Shown in pieces: positions 52,968 to 61,903 of a stretch of DNA of 64,000 bases. Made by a program: the position numbers and the translations under genes. Source of the stretch: an uncultured bacterium. Its GTDB lineage: Bacteria; Bacillota; Clostridia; Lachnospirales; Lachnospiraceae. Position 1 is the stretch's first letter; each line of letters opens with the position of its first letter. The notes under the pieces were generated by a model. The model did no database searches and was not told the origin of the DNA. It saw nothing but the letters and a program-made list of their open reading frames with translations. The DNA lies in assembly GCA_948467735.1 (NCBI GenBank), contig CAOKFN010000020.1, positions 17,049 to 81,048 on the forward strand. Direction: 5' to 3'.

Positions 52968-53729
52968 CTATAGGCGCACGCTGACTCCTCTCTCCCTGAG
53001 ATATTCCTTCACCTGCCGGATTTCCAGTTCCTTGTAATGGAACAGCGACGCCGCCAATACGGCCTCCGCCCCTGCCTCCGCCAGCGCCTCATAGAAATGC
53101 TCCGGTTTCCCCGCGCCGCCGGACGCGATGACAGGGATGCTCACAGCCTCCGCCACAGCCTTCGTCAGCGCCAGATCATAGCCCTCCTTTGTGCCATCCC
53201 CGTCCATGCTGGTCAGGAGAATCTCCCCTGCCCCCAGACGCTCTGCTTCCATGGCCCATTCCACCGCATCCATTCCCATATCCACTCGGCCGCCATTCTT
53301 ATAAATGCTCCATCCGGCGCCGTCCCTGCGCTTCTTGGCGTCAATGGCCGCCACCACGCACTGGCTGCCGAATTTGTCCGCGGCCTCGGAAATCAGATGA
53401 GGATTCATAATCGCCGCGCTGTTCACGGAGACCTTGTCCGCTCCCTCTCGCAAAATCGCCCTGAAATCCTCCACGGTGCGGATTCCGCCGCCCACCGTAA
53501 AGGGGATAAACAGCCTTCCGGCCACCTGCCTCACCCATTCTAACTGGGTGGCGCGTCTGTCCGAAGACGCCGTGATGTCAAGAAATACCACTTCGTCGGC
53601 TCCCGCTTTGTCGTAGGCCGCCGCAGCGTCCGCAGGGTCTCCCGCGTCCATGAGATTTACGAATTTCACTCCCTTGACCACTCTTCCGTCCTTGATATCC
53701 AGACAGGGAATCACTCTTTTTGTATGCAT
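52968..53729 (-). CDS. hisF: Imidazole glycerol phosphate synthase subunit HisF
   Basis: A 253-residue TIM barrel, the cyclase half of the enzyme that makes IGP and AICAR from PRFAR. Catalytic Asp11 is in RVIPCLDIKDG and the second Asp in VVAAIDAKKR. Phosphate-binding strands VGGGIRT and VIASGGAGKPEH are intact. The ATG at 53729 follows AAAGG. It lies 92 bases after hisH, its partner. No other his genes are in the window. Confidence 0.97.
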   Translation of the reverse strand: MHTKRVIPCLDIKDGRVVKGVKFVNLMDAGDPADAAAAYDKAGADEVVFLDITASSDRRATQLEWVRQVAGRLFIPFTVGGGIRTVEDFRAILREGADKVSVNSAAIMNPHLISEAADKFGSQCVVAAIDAKKRRDGAGWSIYKNGGRVDMGMDAVEWAMEAERLGAGEILLTSMDGDGTKEGYDLALTKAVAEAVSIPVIASGGAGKPEHFYEALAEAGAEAVLAASLFHYKELEIRQVKEYLRERGVSVRL

Positions 53730-53821
53730 TTCCTTTTCCTTTCCGTCATTTTATGCCGCACGGGAGTAAAACCTGCCGCATATCCCGGCCGCATACCGCC
53801 CACAGGGTGCCTCTGCTCATT

Positions 53822-54463
53822 TTACTGTTGTAAATTCCGGCGTTCCGCGGTATGTCCGCAGAGGGCAAGAAAATTCCTCAAAATTTTCATTCCTTCCTCA
53901 GAGCTTTTCTCCGGATGGAACTGGCAGGCAAATACATTATCCTTCTCAACGGAGACATGCATCCTGACTCCATACTCTGCCGCCGCGGTGACAATGCTCT
54001 CCTCCGCCGCCTGCAGATAATAGGAATGCACGAAATAGACATAAGCGCCTTCCTCCATTCCTTCAAACAGCCGCCCGCGCCTTGGGAAAGTCAAATTATT
54101 CCAGCCGATATGAGGAACCTTTAAACCGTTTTCGGAAGGAATCCTCACAATTTTCCCGTCCAAAATATGTAATCCCTCCACGCCGGGGCTTTCCTCGCTG
54201 CTCTCAAATAAAAGCTGCAGTCCAAGGCAGATGCCCAGAAAAGGCGTTCCCCGGTTCACAGATTCTCTGATTACCTCCGCCAGACCGTAGGCATGCAGCT
54301 TCCCCATAGCGTCCCCAAAGGAACCGACCCCCGGCAGAATCACTCCTTCCGCTCCTAAAATTCTCTCCGCGTCTCTGGTGACAAGCACCTGCTGCCCAAG
54401 CGACAGCAGCGCCTTCTCCACACTCTTGATATTACCCGCATCATAGTCGATTACCGCAATCAT
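53822..54463 (-). CDS. hisH: Imidazole glycerol phosphate synthase subunit HisH
   Basis: A 213-residue class I glutaminase that supplies ammonia to HisF. It starts MIAVIDYDAGNIKSVEKAL. The nucleophile Cys is in FLGICLGLQLLF and the His/Glu pair in CQFHPEKSS; the PGVGSFG oxyanion strand is present. The ATG at 54463 has GGAGG six bases upstream; ten further codons of the open frame are unsupported. Confidence 0.97.
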   Translation of the reverse strand: MIAVIDYDAGNIKSVEKALLSLGQQVLVTRDAERILGAEGVILPGVGSFGDAMGKLHAYGLAEVIRESVNRGTPFLGICLGLQLLFESSEESPGVEGLHILDGKIVRIPSENGLKVPHIGWNNLTFPRRGRLFEGMEEGAYVYFVHSYYLQAAEESIVTAAAEYGVRMHVSVEKDNVFACQFHPEKSSEEGMKILRNFLALCGHTAERRNLQQ

Positions 54464-54511
54464 AGCCGTCCTCCGCACGCAGTCTCCCGCCAAAGCTTCC
54501 TCGAAAGACCC

Positions 54512-56149
54512 CTATTGATTATCCACAAAATTTCCCTGTCCGATATCTGATTCTTCCGGCAGTTCATTCGGCATATTCTCCCCCGAAGGCTGCCGGGATT
54601 CTGCCGACCATGAATCATAGGACTCTCCCCTCGCAAGCCGGGTAACAATCCTTGTATACTCCAAATCGCTTTTCACCGCCGCAATCTCCAAGGCCTGAGA
54701 CTCCGTGATGCCATACCTGTCATAAAGGGTAGTCAAAATATTGGAATAAACCGCACCGACCTCAGCCGCCGCATCCCACTGAGAAGCGTATTCGTAGAAT
54801 GCAGGATAATCGTTTACCGTCTGTATCAGGCTGTCCAGCGCTTTTACTTCACTGCCTTCTTCTATAAACATTTCATATTTCCGAAGCATACGCTTGATAT
54901 AGAGAATACTCTCCGACTTTCCATATATCATCGCTTCTTCTTCATTCATTTTCTTGCCAAATAAATTCTGATAAGCGGTCTGATAATCTCCCTCGTAATA
55001 TGCTTCTTTGGCCGCCCGTTTATCCGCATAATCCACAGACACATTTACAAAAATAAGAATTACCGCTCCCACCGTAGCTCCCAGCAGCACAATCGGAAGA
55101 ACTTTTTTAATGGACAGCCTGCTTCCCGGCGGCGTCGGCTCCTTTTCCTTCGGCGGCTTTTCCTTCTTCGGTTTCGGTGCTTTCTTTGGCTTCGGCTCTT
55201 TTTTAGGCTTTGCCTTCTTTTCCTTTTTCTTGCCCTTGCCGCCTTTTGCGCCTGCCTTTTCTTTGTCCAGTTCGTCAAGAATATCCTGATTCTCCTTGGA
55301 GAGACGAATATCCTCGTTTTCAGGTTCCTCCTCTTCCTCCTCCATCAAAAACGCAAGAAATTTAGACAGGAACCCGCCTTTTACCTCCGGTTCCTTTACC
55401 TCCGATTCTTCTTCCTCAGCCTCCGCCATCGCGGTAATATCCGGAATTAGATTATCGGCTTCCTCCGTATCAATCTCAATGATGGCTTCCTCCGCGGGTT
55501 TCCCTTCCTCCTCAGAGCTCTGGGCGCTTTTATGTCCTATCTGACCTGCGCCGGATACAATGCTGTCCAGCACGTCTTTGTCAAAATCCTGTTCTTCCTG
55601 TGTTCTGCCCTTTTTTGATTTAGATGCTTTTGCTGCTTCCCTCCGGGCCTTTTTCTCCGCTTTCTGAGCAAGCTTTTCCTCTTTTCTCCGCTTCTTCTCC
55701 AAGGCGCGCTGCTGCTTGGGATTCAAGGCTTCCGTGCCGTTTTCCGCATCTTCTATATCCGCCAGCAGCTGATTCACAGGATTTTCTTCTTCCTCAGATA
55801 CCTCGTTTCCGGCAACGGATTCATTATTGTCAGACTTCTGCAGCATATCCTGTATTTCCTGCAAATCATCGTCTTTTGTGCCTTCCAGCATAGCGAGCAC
55901 ATCTTCCAGGGACTCCCCCTCCTCTGTAGAAGAAGGCGGCGTCCCATTGTCGTTTGCCGTTTCCTCCGCTCCTGCCGCCAACAGCCTCGCAATATCTTCC
56001 TCCGTCATATTGGTGACGGCGTCCAAATCCAGACTCTCCGGCTCCTGCGCGCCGGGGCCTGCCGCGGAACGTTCTTCTGCATTCCCCTCGTTCTCTTTTG
56101 AGGATATCCCCTTTAACAATTCATCCAAATAATCATCTTGTGAAGGCAT
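54512..56149 (-). CDS. Acidic single-pass membrane protein with Lys/Pro linker, unknown
   Basis: A 545-residue protein, not assigned. Residues 1-300 are strongly acidic and low in complexity, with a basic coiled-coil-like patch (about 145-180). Residues about 305-352 are Lys/Pro/Glu repeats (KKEPKPKKAPKPKK). One membrane segment follows (about 360-382). The C-terminal about 160 residues are helical and TPR-like (YYEGDYQTAYQNLFGKKM), and lie outside if the acidic part is inside. The start follows AGAGGGG. It lies 48 bases ahead of hisH on the same strand. Such proteins are common in Lachnospiraceae without known role. Confidence 0.65.
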   Translation of the reverse strand: MPSQDDYLDELLKGISSKENEGNAEERSAAGPGAQEPESLDLDAVTNMTEEDIARLLAAGAEETANDNGTPPSSTEEGESLEDVLAMLEGTKDDDLQEIQDMLQKSDNNESVAGNEVSEEEENPVNQLLADIEDAENGTEALNPKQQRALEKKRRKEEKLAQKAEKKARREAAKASKSKKGRTQEEQDFDKDVLDSIVSGAGQIGHKSAQSSEEEGKPAEEAIIEIDTEEADNLIPDITAMAEAEEEESEVKEPEVKGGFLSKFLAFLMEEEEEEPENEDIRLSKENQDILDELDKEKAGAKGGKGKKKEKKAKPKKEPKPKKAPKPKKEKPPKEKEPTPPGSRLSIKKVLPIVLLGATVGAVILIFVNVSVDYADKRAAKEAYYEGDYQTAYQNLFGKKMNEEEAMIYGKSESILYIKRMLRKYEMFIEEGSEVKALDSLIQTVNDYPAFYEYASQWDAAAEVGAVYSNILTTLYDRYGITESQALEIAAVKSDLEYTRIVTRLARGESYDSWSAESRQPSGENMPNELPEESDIGQGNFVDNQ

Positions 56150-56267
56150 ATTGTCCCCTCTGCTTTCTCATTGATAAATAACATTACCGAACCCCATCGG
56201 CATTCCAATTAAAATATGCCAAATGCAGGTCCCTCTGACATAATACGCAAATGATATCTTTCTTATT

Positions 56268-57119
56268 TTAACACAACTGGCACAGCCAATCAATTGCATT
56301 CATAGAAATTCCACAGCCTTTTCCCGATAATTCTTCCGTCAACTGATACAATGTTTCATTTACCCTGCAGAAAAAAGCTTTTTGATTAAAAAAAGCTGCT
56401 TTTTCAAACGGCCAGCGGATTACGGACGGATACTGCATTCCCACTCCAAGCTCCAGTACCAGCAGGCGGCGGTTTAATGTCCCCTGCAGCCATTTCTTAT
56501 ATGTATTCCAAAGCTCCATATATCCCTGTTCATTATAATTCTCAGCATAAATATTGTTTAACACAAGCCCGGCTCCGCACTTCGGACATTTTCCAATCTG
56601 GAAGAAATCAGCAGTTTTCTCCCGAAAATCTTCCCCTCCATGAAAACGCCTCTCTCCCTCGTACAAAATTTCAAATCCCTGCCGCAGCTTCTTCCTGTCC
56701 TCCTCCGTCACAGCCTGCAATACCTCCTCACAGCCTTCCCCGCACTGCTTTTTCAGACTGCCGCCGCACGGCATTACAAACCTGTCATCTCCAAAAAATA
56801 ATTGGTCGTTTACCGATGTGGATACCACAAAGTAATCCTTCCCCTCCAGTAGCTTCATAAGTTTTTCCCTTGGAGTGCTTGTCTTCCATGGAAGAAAAGC
56901 GTTCCATGCTGCCATGGGATGCTCCTCTTCCATTTTGTCAGCAAAGAACATGTTCCATGCGGGTACTGCCCAATATAATCCCGCTTCTTTTAATATCCTG
57001 CAGCCCTCCTCATATTGAGGGTATTTCTTAAGCTGCTTGGTAAAATCAAATTCTTCTCCCAGCCCTATCAGAATCATATCAGATTCTCGGATTTGATTCC
57101 ATATTTCTTCGTTTTTCAT
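56268..57119 (-). CDS. Sir2-like protein
   Basis: A 283-residue protein with the layout of Sir2 deacetylases. A Rossmann entry is in SDMILIGLGEEFDF; YFVVSTSVNDQLFFGDDRF resembles the TTNID region; CGEGC and CPKCGAGL form a four-Cys zinc site; LLVLELGVGMQYPSVIRWP resembles the late NAD strand. I cannot find the catalytic His in its usual place, so it may be a divergent or inactive member. A single HPM-type hexapeptide (MEEEHPM) occurs near residue 70. ATG at 57119 is used, with GGACGG upstream. Confidence 0.6.
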   Translation of the reverse strand: MKNEEIWNQIRESDMILIGLGEEFDFTKQLKKYPQYEEGCRILKEAGLYWAVPAWNMFFADKMEEEHPMAAWNAFLPWKTSTPREKLMKLLEGKDYFVVSTSVNDQLFFGDDRFVMPCGGSLKKQCGEGCEEVLQAVTEEDRKKLRQGFEILYEGERRFHGGEDFREKTADFFQIGKCPKCGAGLVLNNIYAENYNEQGYMELWNTYKKWLQGTLNRRLLVLELGVGMQYPSVIRWPFEKAAFFNQKAFFCRVNETLYQLTEELSGKGCGISMNAIDWLCQLC

Positions 57120-57162
57120 ATTCCGTCCACAGCCTTCATTTTTCAATAGAAAGGTTCATACA

Positions 57163-57188
57163 AAAGGCTGGGATATCTCCCAGCCTTT
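57163..57188 (-). terminator. cheV terminator
   Basis: A perfect 11-base stem (AAAGGCTGGGA with TCCCAGCCTTT) and a four-base loop. On the minus strand the stem ends in TTTTG. Confidence 0.75.
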
Positions 57189-57243
57189 CCCTGATTATCA
57201 TTACAGACAGCTTTTTGTCAAAGTATCAAACGGCGGCCTGCTT

Positions 57244-58155
57244 TTAAGTATCCAAATGATTCTCGTCAACAAGCTGATCTACAATTCTAACCAAATTGCC
57301 TATTTCCGGCTTAGATAACTGCGCATTTGCTCCCAATGCTTCACCCTTTTTCTTCATTTCATCATTCACCAGAGAGGAGAAAATAACAATGGGGATATCT
57401 GCGGTTGCCTCATCTGATTTGACCAGCTTGGTCAGCCTGTGTCCATCCATTTCCGGCATCTCAATATCCGTAATAATTACCCTCACATGATCCTTTAACG
57501 TTCCCTCTTCCTTGCACTGGCAGATAATATCATATGCCTTCTGGCCGTTTTCCGTATGAATCAGATTATCATACCCTGCCTTTTTCAGCGAATCCACGAT
57601 TAATTTATTCAACAGCGGGGAATCCTCGGCAATCAGAATAGGTACATTGCTCCGCTTCCTCTCGCCCAGCTCGCTGATCTCGGAAATCTTCAAGCCAGTC
57701 TCAGGATTGATATCCGTGACAATCTTCTCAAAATCAAGGATAATAATAAGCTTGTTATCCTTTTTGATAATTCCTGTGGATACGCTGTCCTCCGTGGTGG
57801 AAATCGTAGCGTCCGGCTTAATAATATCCCTCCACGATATTCTGTGAATTCCCAATACGTTTTCCACATGGAACGCAATGTCAAGCTTGTTGAAATTTGT
57901 CACAATAAACAGTCCCTTCGGCTCCGATGTTCCCCGTCCAAGGCAGTTTTTCAAATCAATCGCCGTAATCATGACATCACGCGGCATAAAAATTCCTTCG
58001 ATGCTGGGATGGGAATTGGGAACCGGCGTAACCGCCGAATATGTAATAATTTCTCTGATTTTCGCCACATTAATGCCATAAGAATTATTATCCAATGTAA
58101 ATTCCAAAATTTCCAACTCGTTGGTGCCGTTTTCCAGTAATATTTTTGTCTCCAT
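57244..58155 (-). CDS. cheV: Chemotaxis coupling protein CheV
   Basis: A 303-residue fusion of a CheW coupling domain (about 10-155) with a receiver domain (about 170-300). The CheW part has EILEFTLDNNSYGINVAKIREI and a VLGIHRISWRDI loop. The receiver has LIAEDSP, the phospho-acceptor in VIITDIEMPEMDG and the Lys in LSKPE. CheV tunes the receptor-CheA array. Its presence with the hemerythrin-CheX-REC protein at 20190 implies a motile or chemotactic organism. It has its own promoter and terminator. Confidence 0.93.
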   Translation of the reverse strand: METKILLENGTNELEILEFTLDNNSYGINVAKIREIITYSAVTPVPNSHPSIEGIFMPRDVMITAIDLKNCLGRGTSEPKGLFIVTNFNKLDIAFHVENVLGIHRISWRDIIKPDATISTTEDSVSTGIIKKDNKLIIILDFEKIVTDINPETGLKISEISELGERKRSNVPILIAEDSPLLNKLIVDSLKKAGYDNLIHTENGQKAYDIICQCKEEGTLKDHVRVIITDIEMPEMDGHRLTKLVKSDEATADIPIVIFSSLVNDEMKKKGEALGANAQLSKPEIGNLVRIVDQLVDENHLDT

Positions 58156-58236
58156 CTTTCCACCCGTGCCTTTCCCGCTTTAGATTCTGCTTCAATCCAT
58201 TGTGGGCAAATCGGTAAACCGCTGCCTCTACTAGAC

Positions 58237-58265
58237 ATTTTATCACACTTGAATAAAAAATGAAA
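58237..58265 (-). promoter_or_regulatory. cheV promoter
   Basis: TTTCAT (58260-58265) and TAAAAT (58237-58242) with 17-base spacing on the minus strand, the -10 extended by TG. No sigma-D-type motif is seen. Confidence 0.45.
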
Positions 58266-58312
58266 CTATTATCTAAAAATATTGTGAAAATTTTTGTGGA
58301 AATTTTTTACTG

Positions 58313-61021
58313 CTATATATTTTCATTCCGTATGGTTTCCATAATGTTTCTGCGGTTTACTTTTGCCATGGAATAACGCATAATGGCATAAAGGAGAACC
58401 GACACTGCGGCGACGGATATCAATACTCCTGACGCCGGGAACTCAAATGCAGTGACAATTCCCTGCCCCAGCGCCTTGTGAAAGCAATAGGAAAGCAGCA
58501 CGCCCATGGGAATTCCGATCATAAGCGCCTTTCCCCCATAGAACAAGCCCTCCAGCCATATCATGCGCCTGAATTCTCTTCCTGTCATTCCCACCGATTT
58601 CAGCATGGCAAACTCCGGCGCCCTAAGCTCCATGTTGGTGTTGATCGTATTAAAGATATTGGTGATGCCAATCAGCGCCACCACGGTAATGAATCCGTAG
58701 AGAAAGATGGATACAAGCAGGTACATACTCTTATTTGACCGATATTCCGCCTCATAGTTGGTGATTGTATAATGGGAGAACTGGAGATCCCGGCGAATGG
58801 TTTCTTCCAGCTTTCCGGCGTCTTCACACTTGATATAGACATAAGCGGCGTTTCCGTCATTCTCAAGAAGCCAATTCTCCTCGATCCACTTGTCGCTGAC
58901 AATCAACACCACACCGGAAAGGTTTGAGTTGGACATGCACATGGGAGGCTCCTTGGTCTGTGTCAGCACCTCAATCTCAATATTCCTTCCTTCGCCTTCC
59001 TCCTCCGATTCCCCGCATCTTCCTGTTACCACATCCCCCGGCCGATACTCGGCAATCCTGCGGACACTGCTGTAAATTCTGCCGTTTTCTTTGTATTCTT
59101 CCTCATAATCAGCCAGCACAATGGCCTTATTCCCAGCCTCCTCCACGGATATTCCCAGCTTTTCACAATACCTTGCGAAGCCTTCCTCCCCCAGCGTCCT
59201 CACATATATGATATATTCTTCCTTTCCCGTTTCCAGCAGATAGGTTTCCATGGCTTCCTTTGTCAAAGGCACCTTGTTCACATTCGTCTGCAAAGTATAC
59301 GTCCGGCAGATATCCGCCTCCTGCACGCCTTCCAGCCCGGCCGTCCTCACCGCCTTTTCGTAACAGTCTTCATAATCATTATCCCAAATTCCCACCACCA
59401 GCTGATATTGTTTGTCTTCATAATAAAAAACTGTCGCAAAGGCCAGCAGCCGAGTAAACGCAGACAGGCCGATAAAAGCCGCCACGCTCACCACAATGGA
59501 AACTATCGTAGTACGATATTTTATTCTGGCACGCTTTAAATTCTTGTACGCAATCCTGCCTCCAACGCCAAAGGCTCTGCCCACCCATTTAGGGCACCCC
59601 AGCGCCTTCCCGCTGATTTTCACGGCTTCGTTTGCGCGGATGGCGCTGATGGGAGAGATTTTCGCCGCCTGTTTTGCGGAATTGGAGGAAGAGAAAAAAA
59701 TTGTTACCGCCGATAATATGGCGCCGAACAAAACGGCCGGAAAGGAAATCACAAACACAAAAGGGATATCAACGGCGTCCTCCACCAGCCCCGACACTAC
59801 ATTTACCAGAATTCCGGAAGCAGCCGCCCCGCATATCACCCCCAGCGGAATCCCGATTCCGCCCAGAATACACGCCTCATACCGCACCAGCTTTTTCTGC
59901 TGTCCCGCCGTGGTTCCCACGGAGGAAAGCCTTCCGTAGAGCTTCATTTTCTCTGTCAGGGAAATCATAAAACTGTTGCGGATACAGAATACACTGGTTA
60001 TTATGATAATCAATACGGCAATCGTTGACATTGCATACATAGCGTTCATAATACCGGAGGAAAAGGTCAAAAGCTCCCATTTTAACAGCCAGTAATTTTC
60101 CCCCACCCATTCCGCCACCGTCTGCAGCTGCCGCGCTTCTTCCTCGGTGATACTGGTTCGGTCTTCGCGATAGCGCTCATAAAGCTCTTCCGAAACACCC
60201 AGAATACCCGACGTCACCTGCGCGGCATGCCGCAGCCCCCGGCGTGTGTAAGTGACATACACTTCATAGGGATGCTCTTTTTCCACGGAGATATTGGACT
60301 CCGAAGGAGGCGTAATTTTTGTGGAAGATATGCCTGTCATACTGTATCCCTGCAAAGCGCCTTCCGGCAGCTCCTCCATGCAGGTAAACGTAGAATACCC
60401 CGGCGCCGTCCTCCCCTCCACCACTTCATTGGGCCTCTCCGCCACTCCCACAATCGTATATGTTTTCTCTGTCACAGGAACCAGCTGCTCCTCCTCATAA
60501 GTATAGCTGACGCCCTGATTCAGCTCATACCCGTCGGATATTCTGCTTCCTATCTGTAATGTGACCACATCCCCCACTTGAAGCGCTGCCATCCCATTGG
60601 TCTGGATATGCCTGCCAATTAACAGTTCTTCGTCATTTTCCGGCATCCTTCCCTCCCTCAGCTGCAGGGACAAAGCGTTCATTCCCTCCTTGTCGGCCGC
60701 GCGGATATACAGATAAGGCTTGTCTGAATTTTGGCTTCCTTCCAAAAGCGCATATCCCACTTCCTGCAGAAGCCCCATTCTTTCGATATGATTGTTATTC
60801 CGGAAATATTTCAAATTTTCGGCTTTCACTCCCGAAAACAAATAATGATAATCTCCGTTCTCCTTCTTTTCATAGGCAATCAGGCTTGCCCGAAAACTTA
60901 CTACCATACACGCCACCGCCGTAATCAAAGCCGCCGCAAGCACAATTCCCACAATAGTAACAATGGTGCGCCTGCGATTTTCTTTGAGAGAACGCCCACA
61001 GCATTTCATCAGCACATTCAT
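58313..61021 (-). CDS. FtsX-type ABC transporter permease (BceB/MacB class)
   Basis: A 902-residue membrane protein. TM1 (about 20-42) is followed by a large extracytoplasmic domain (about 45-320). Three TMs with the FtsX signature lie at about 330-450. A second copy starts at about 500 with its own TM, a second outer domain (about 540-760), and three TMs to the C-terminus. This is the two-FtsX layout of LolE/MacB-like permeases rather than the ten-TM BceB. It overlaps the ATPase gene by 4 bases. Substrate unknown; the neighbouring two-component system suggests antimicrobial-peptide sensing or export. Confidence 0.9.
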   Translation of the reverse strand: MNVLMKCCGRSLKENRRRTIVTIVGIVLAAALITAVACMVVSFRASLIAYEKKENGDYHYLFSGVKAENLKYFRNNNHIERMGLLQEVGYALLEGSQNSDKPYLYIRAADKEGMNALSLQLREGRMPENDEELLIGRHIQTNGMAALQVGDVVTLQIGSRISDGYELNQGVSYTYEEEQLVPVTEKTYTIVGVAERPNEVVEGRTAPGYSTFTCMEELPEGALQGYSMTGISSTKITPPSESNISVEKEHPYEVYVTYTRRGLRHAAQVTSGILGVSEELYERYREDRTSITEEEARQLQTVAEWVGENYWLLKWELLTFSSGIMNAMYAMSTIAVLIIIITSVFCIRNSFMISLTEKMKLYGRLSSVGTTAGQQKKLVRYEACILGGIGIPLGVICGAAASGILVNVVSGLVEDAVDIPFVFVISFPAVLFGAILSAVTIFFSSSNSAKQAAKISPISAIRANEAVKISGKALGCPKWVGRAFGVGGRIAYKNLKRARIKYRTTIVSIVVSVAAFIGLSAFTRLLAFATVFYYEDKQYQLVVGIWDNDYEDCYEKAVRTAGLEGVQEADICRTYTLQTNVNKVPLTKEAMETYLLETGKEEYIIYVRTLGEEGFARYCEKLGISVEEAGNKAIVLADYEEEYKENGRIYSSVRRIAEYRPGDVVTGRCGESEEEGEGRNIEIEVLTQTKEPPMCMSNSNLSGVVLIVSDKWIEENWLLENDGNAAYVYIKCEDAGKLEETIRRDLQFSHYTITNYEAEYRSNKSMYLLVSIFLYGFITVVALIGITNIFNTINTNMELRAPEFAMLKSVGMTGREFRRMIWLEGLFYGGKALMIGIPMGVLLSYCFHKALGQGIVTAFEFPASGVLISVAAVSVLLYAIMRYSMAKVNRRNIMETIRNENI

Positions 61022-61707
61022 AATAATCTCCTTTCCTGCACGCCCCCTGCTATGCGGCCGTCCTCAATGGTCAGTACTCTGTCTGCCTGCTTTGCCAGTT
61101 CCAGATTATGAGTAATCATTATAATGGTCTGTTTATATTTGCGGTTGGACACCTTCAAAAGCTCCGCAACCTCATTGCTGGATCGGGTATCCAGATTACC
61201 GGTGGGTTCGTCCGCCAGCAGAATCGCCGGTCTTGTGATCAATGCCCGGCCAATGGCCACTCGCTGCTGCTGGCCGCCTGACAGCTCATTGGGCAGAGCG
61301 GACATCCTGTTTTCCAATCCCAGCACTCCGGCAAGCTCCCATACCAGTCCCTTGTCGGGAGTTCTGCCGTCCAGTTCACAGGGCAGCGTCATATTTTCTT
61401 CCACTGTCAACACAGGAATCAGATTATAAAACTGATAGATCAACCCCACCTGCCTTCTTCTAAAAACTGCTAAATTATCATCGTTCATTCGGTAAATATC
61501 ATTATCCTCTATCAGCACACTGCCCGATGTGGGCCTGTCAACTCCTCCCAGCATATGCATCAATGTAGACTTTCCGCTTCCGGAGCTTCCCACAATCGCC
61601 ACAAATTCTCCCTGTTCCACCGCAAAGCTGACGTCATTTACCGCAATAACCTTATTCTCTCCCTTCCCATACTGCTTGACCAGATGCTCCGTCCGTAAAA
61701 TTTCCAT
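61018..61707 (-). CDS. ABC transporter ATP-binding protein (MacB/LolD class)
   Basis: A 229-residue ATPase. Walker A is GSSGSGKST, the Q-loop is QFYNLIPVL, the signature is LSGGQQQRVAIGR and Walker B is ILLADEPTGNLD with TRSSNEV, the D-loop/H-loop region following (IMITHNLELA). These are textbook LolD/MacB residues. The ATG at 61707 has AAGGTG five bases upstream. Coupled to the permease by an ATGA overlap. Confidence 0.95.
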   Translation of the reverse strand: MEILRTEHLVKQYGKGENKVIAVNDVSFAVEQGEFVAIVGSSGSGKSTLMHMLGGVDRPTSGSVLIEDNDIYRMNDDNLAVFRRRQVGLIYQFYNLIPVLTVEENMTLPCELDGRTPDKGLVWELAGVLGLENRMSALPNELSGGQQQRVAIGRALITRPAILLADEPTGNLDTRSSNEVAELLKVSNRKYKQTIIMITHNLELAKQADRVLTIEDGRIAGGVQERRLL

Positions 61708-61765
61708 AAATACACCTTTTCCTTTCATTCCGTCAATTTCAAATAACAGCTGTCTTGATATAATC

Positions 61766-61800
61766 AGTATAAAAAAGGGAAATGACATTTCGGTGACATT
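61766..61800 (-). promoter_or_regulatory. ABC operon promoter with a direct-repeat regulator box
   Basis: On the minus strand a TATACT -10 (61766-61771) is preceded by two exact AATGTCA repeats 11 bases apart (61783-61800), covering the -35 position. This matches the usual layout of an OmpR-type activator site. Confidence 0.65.
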
Positions 61801-61903
61801 AAAAAAAAATCTGAACTTTTTTACCTATGGCACTGTTCCCATACGGTGTTTCTTCATTTTAGGCATCTCTCCACATACAGTATCCTTGAATTATAATGTC
61901 TCT

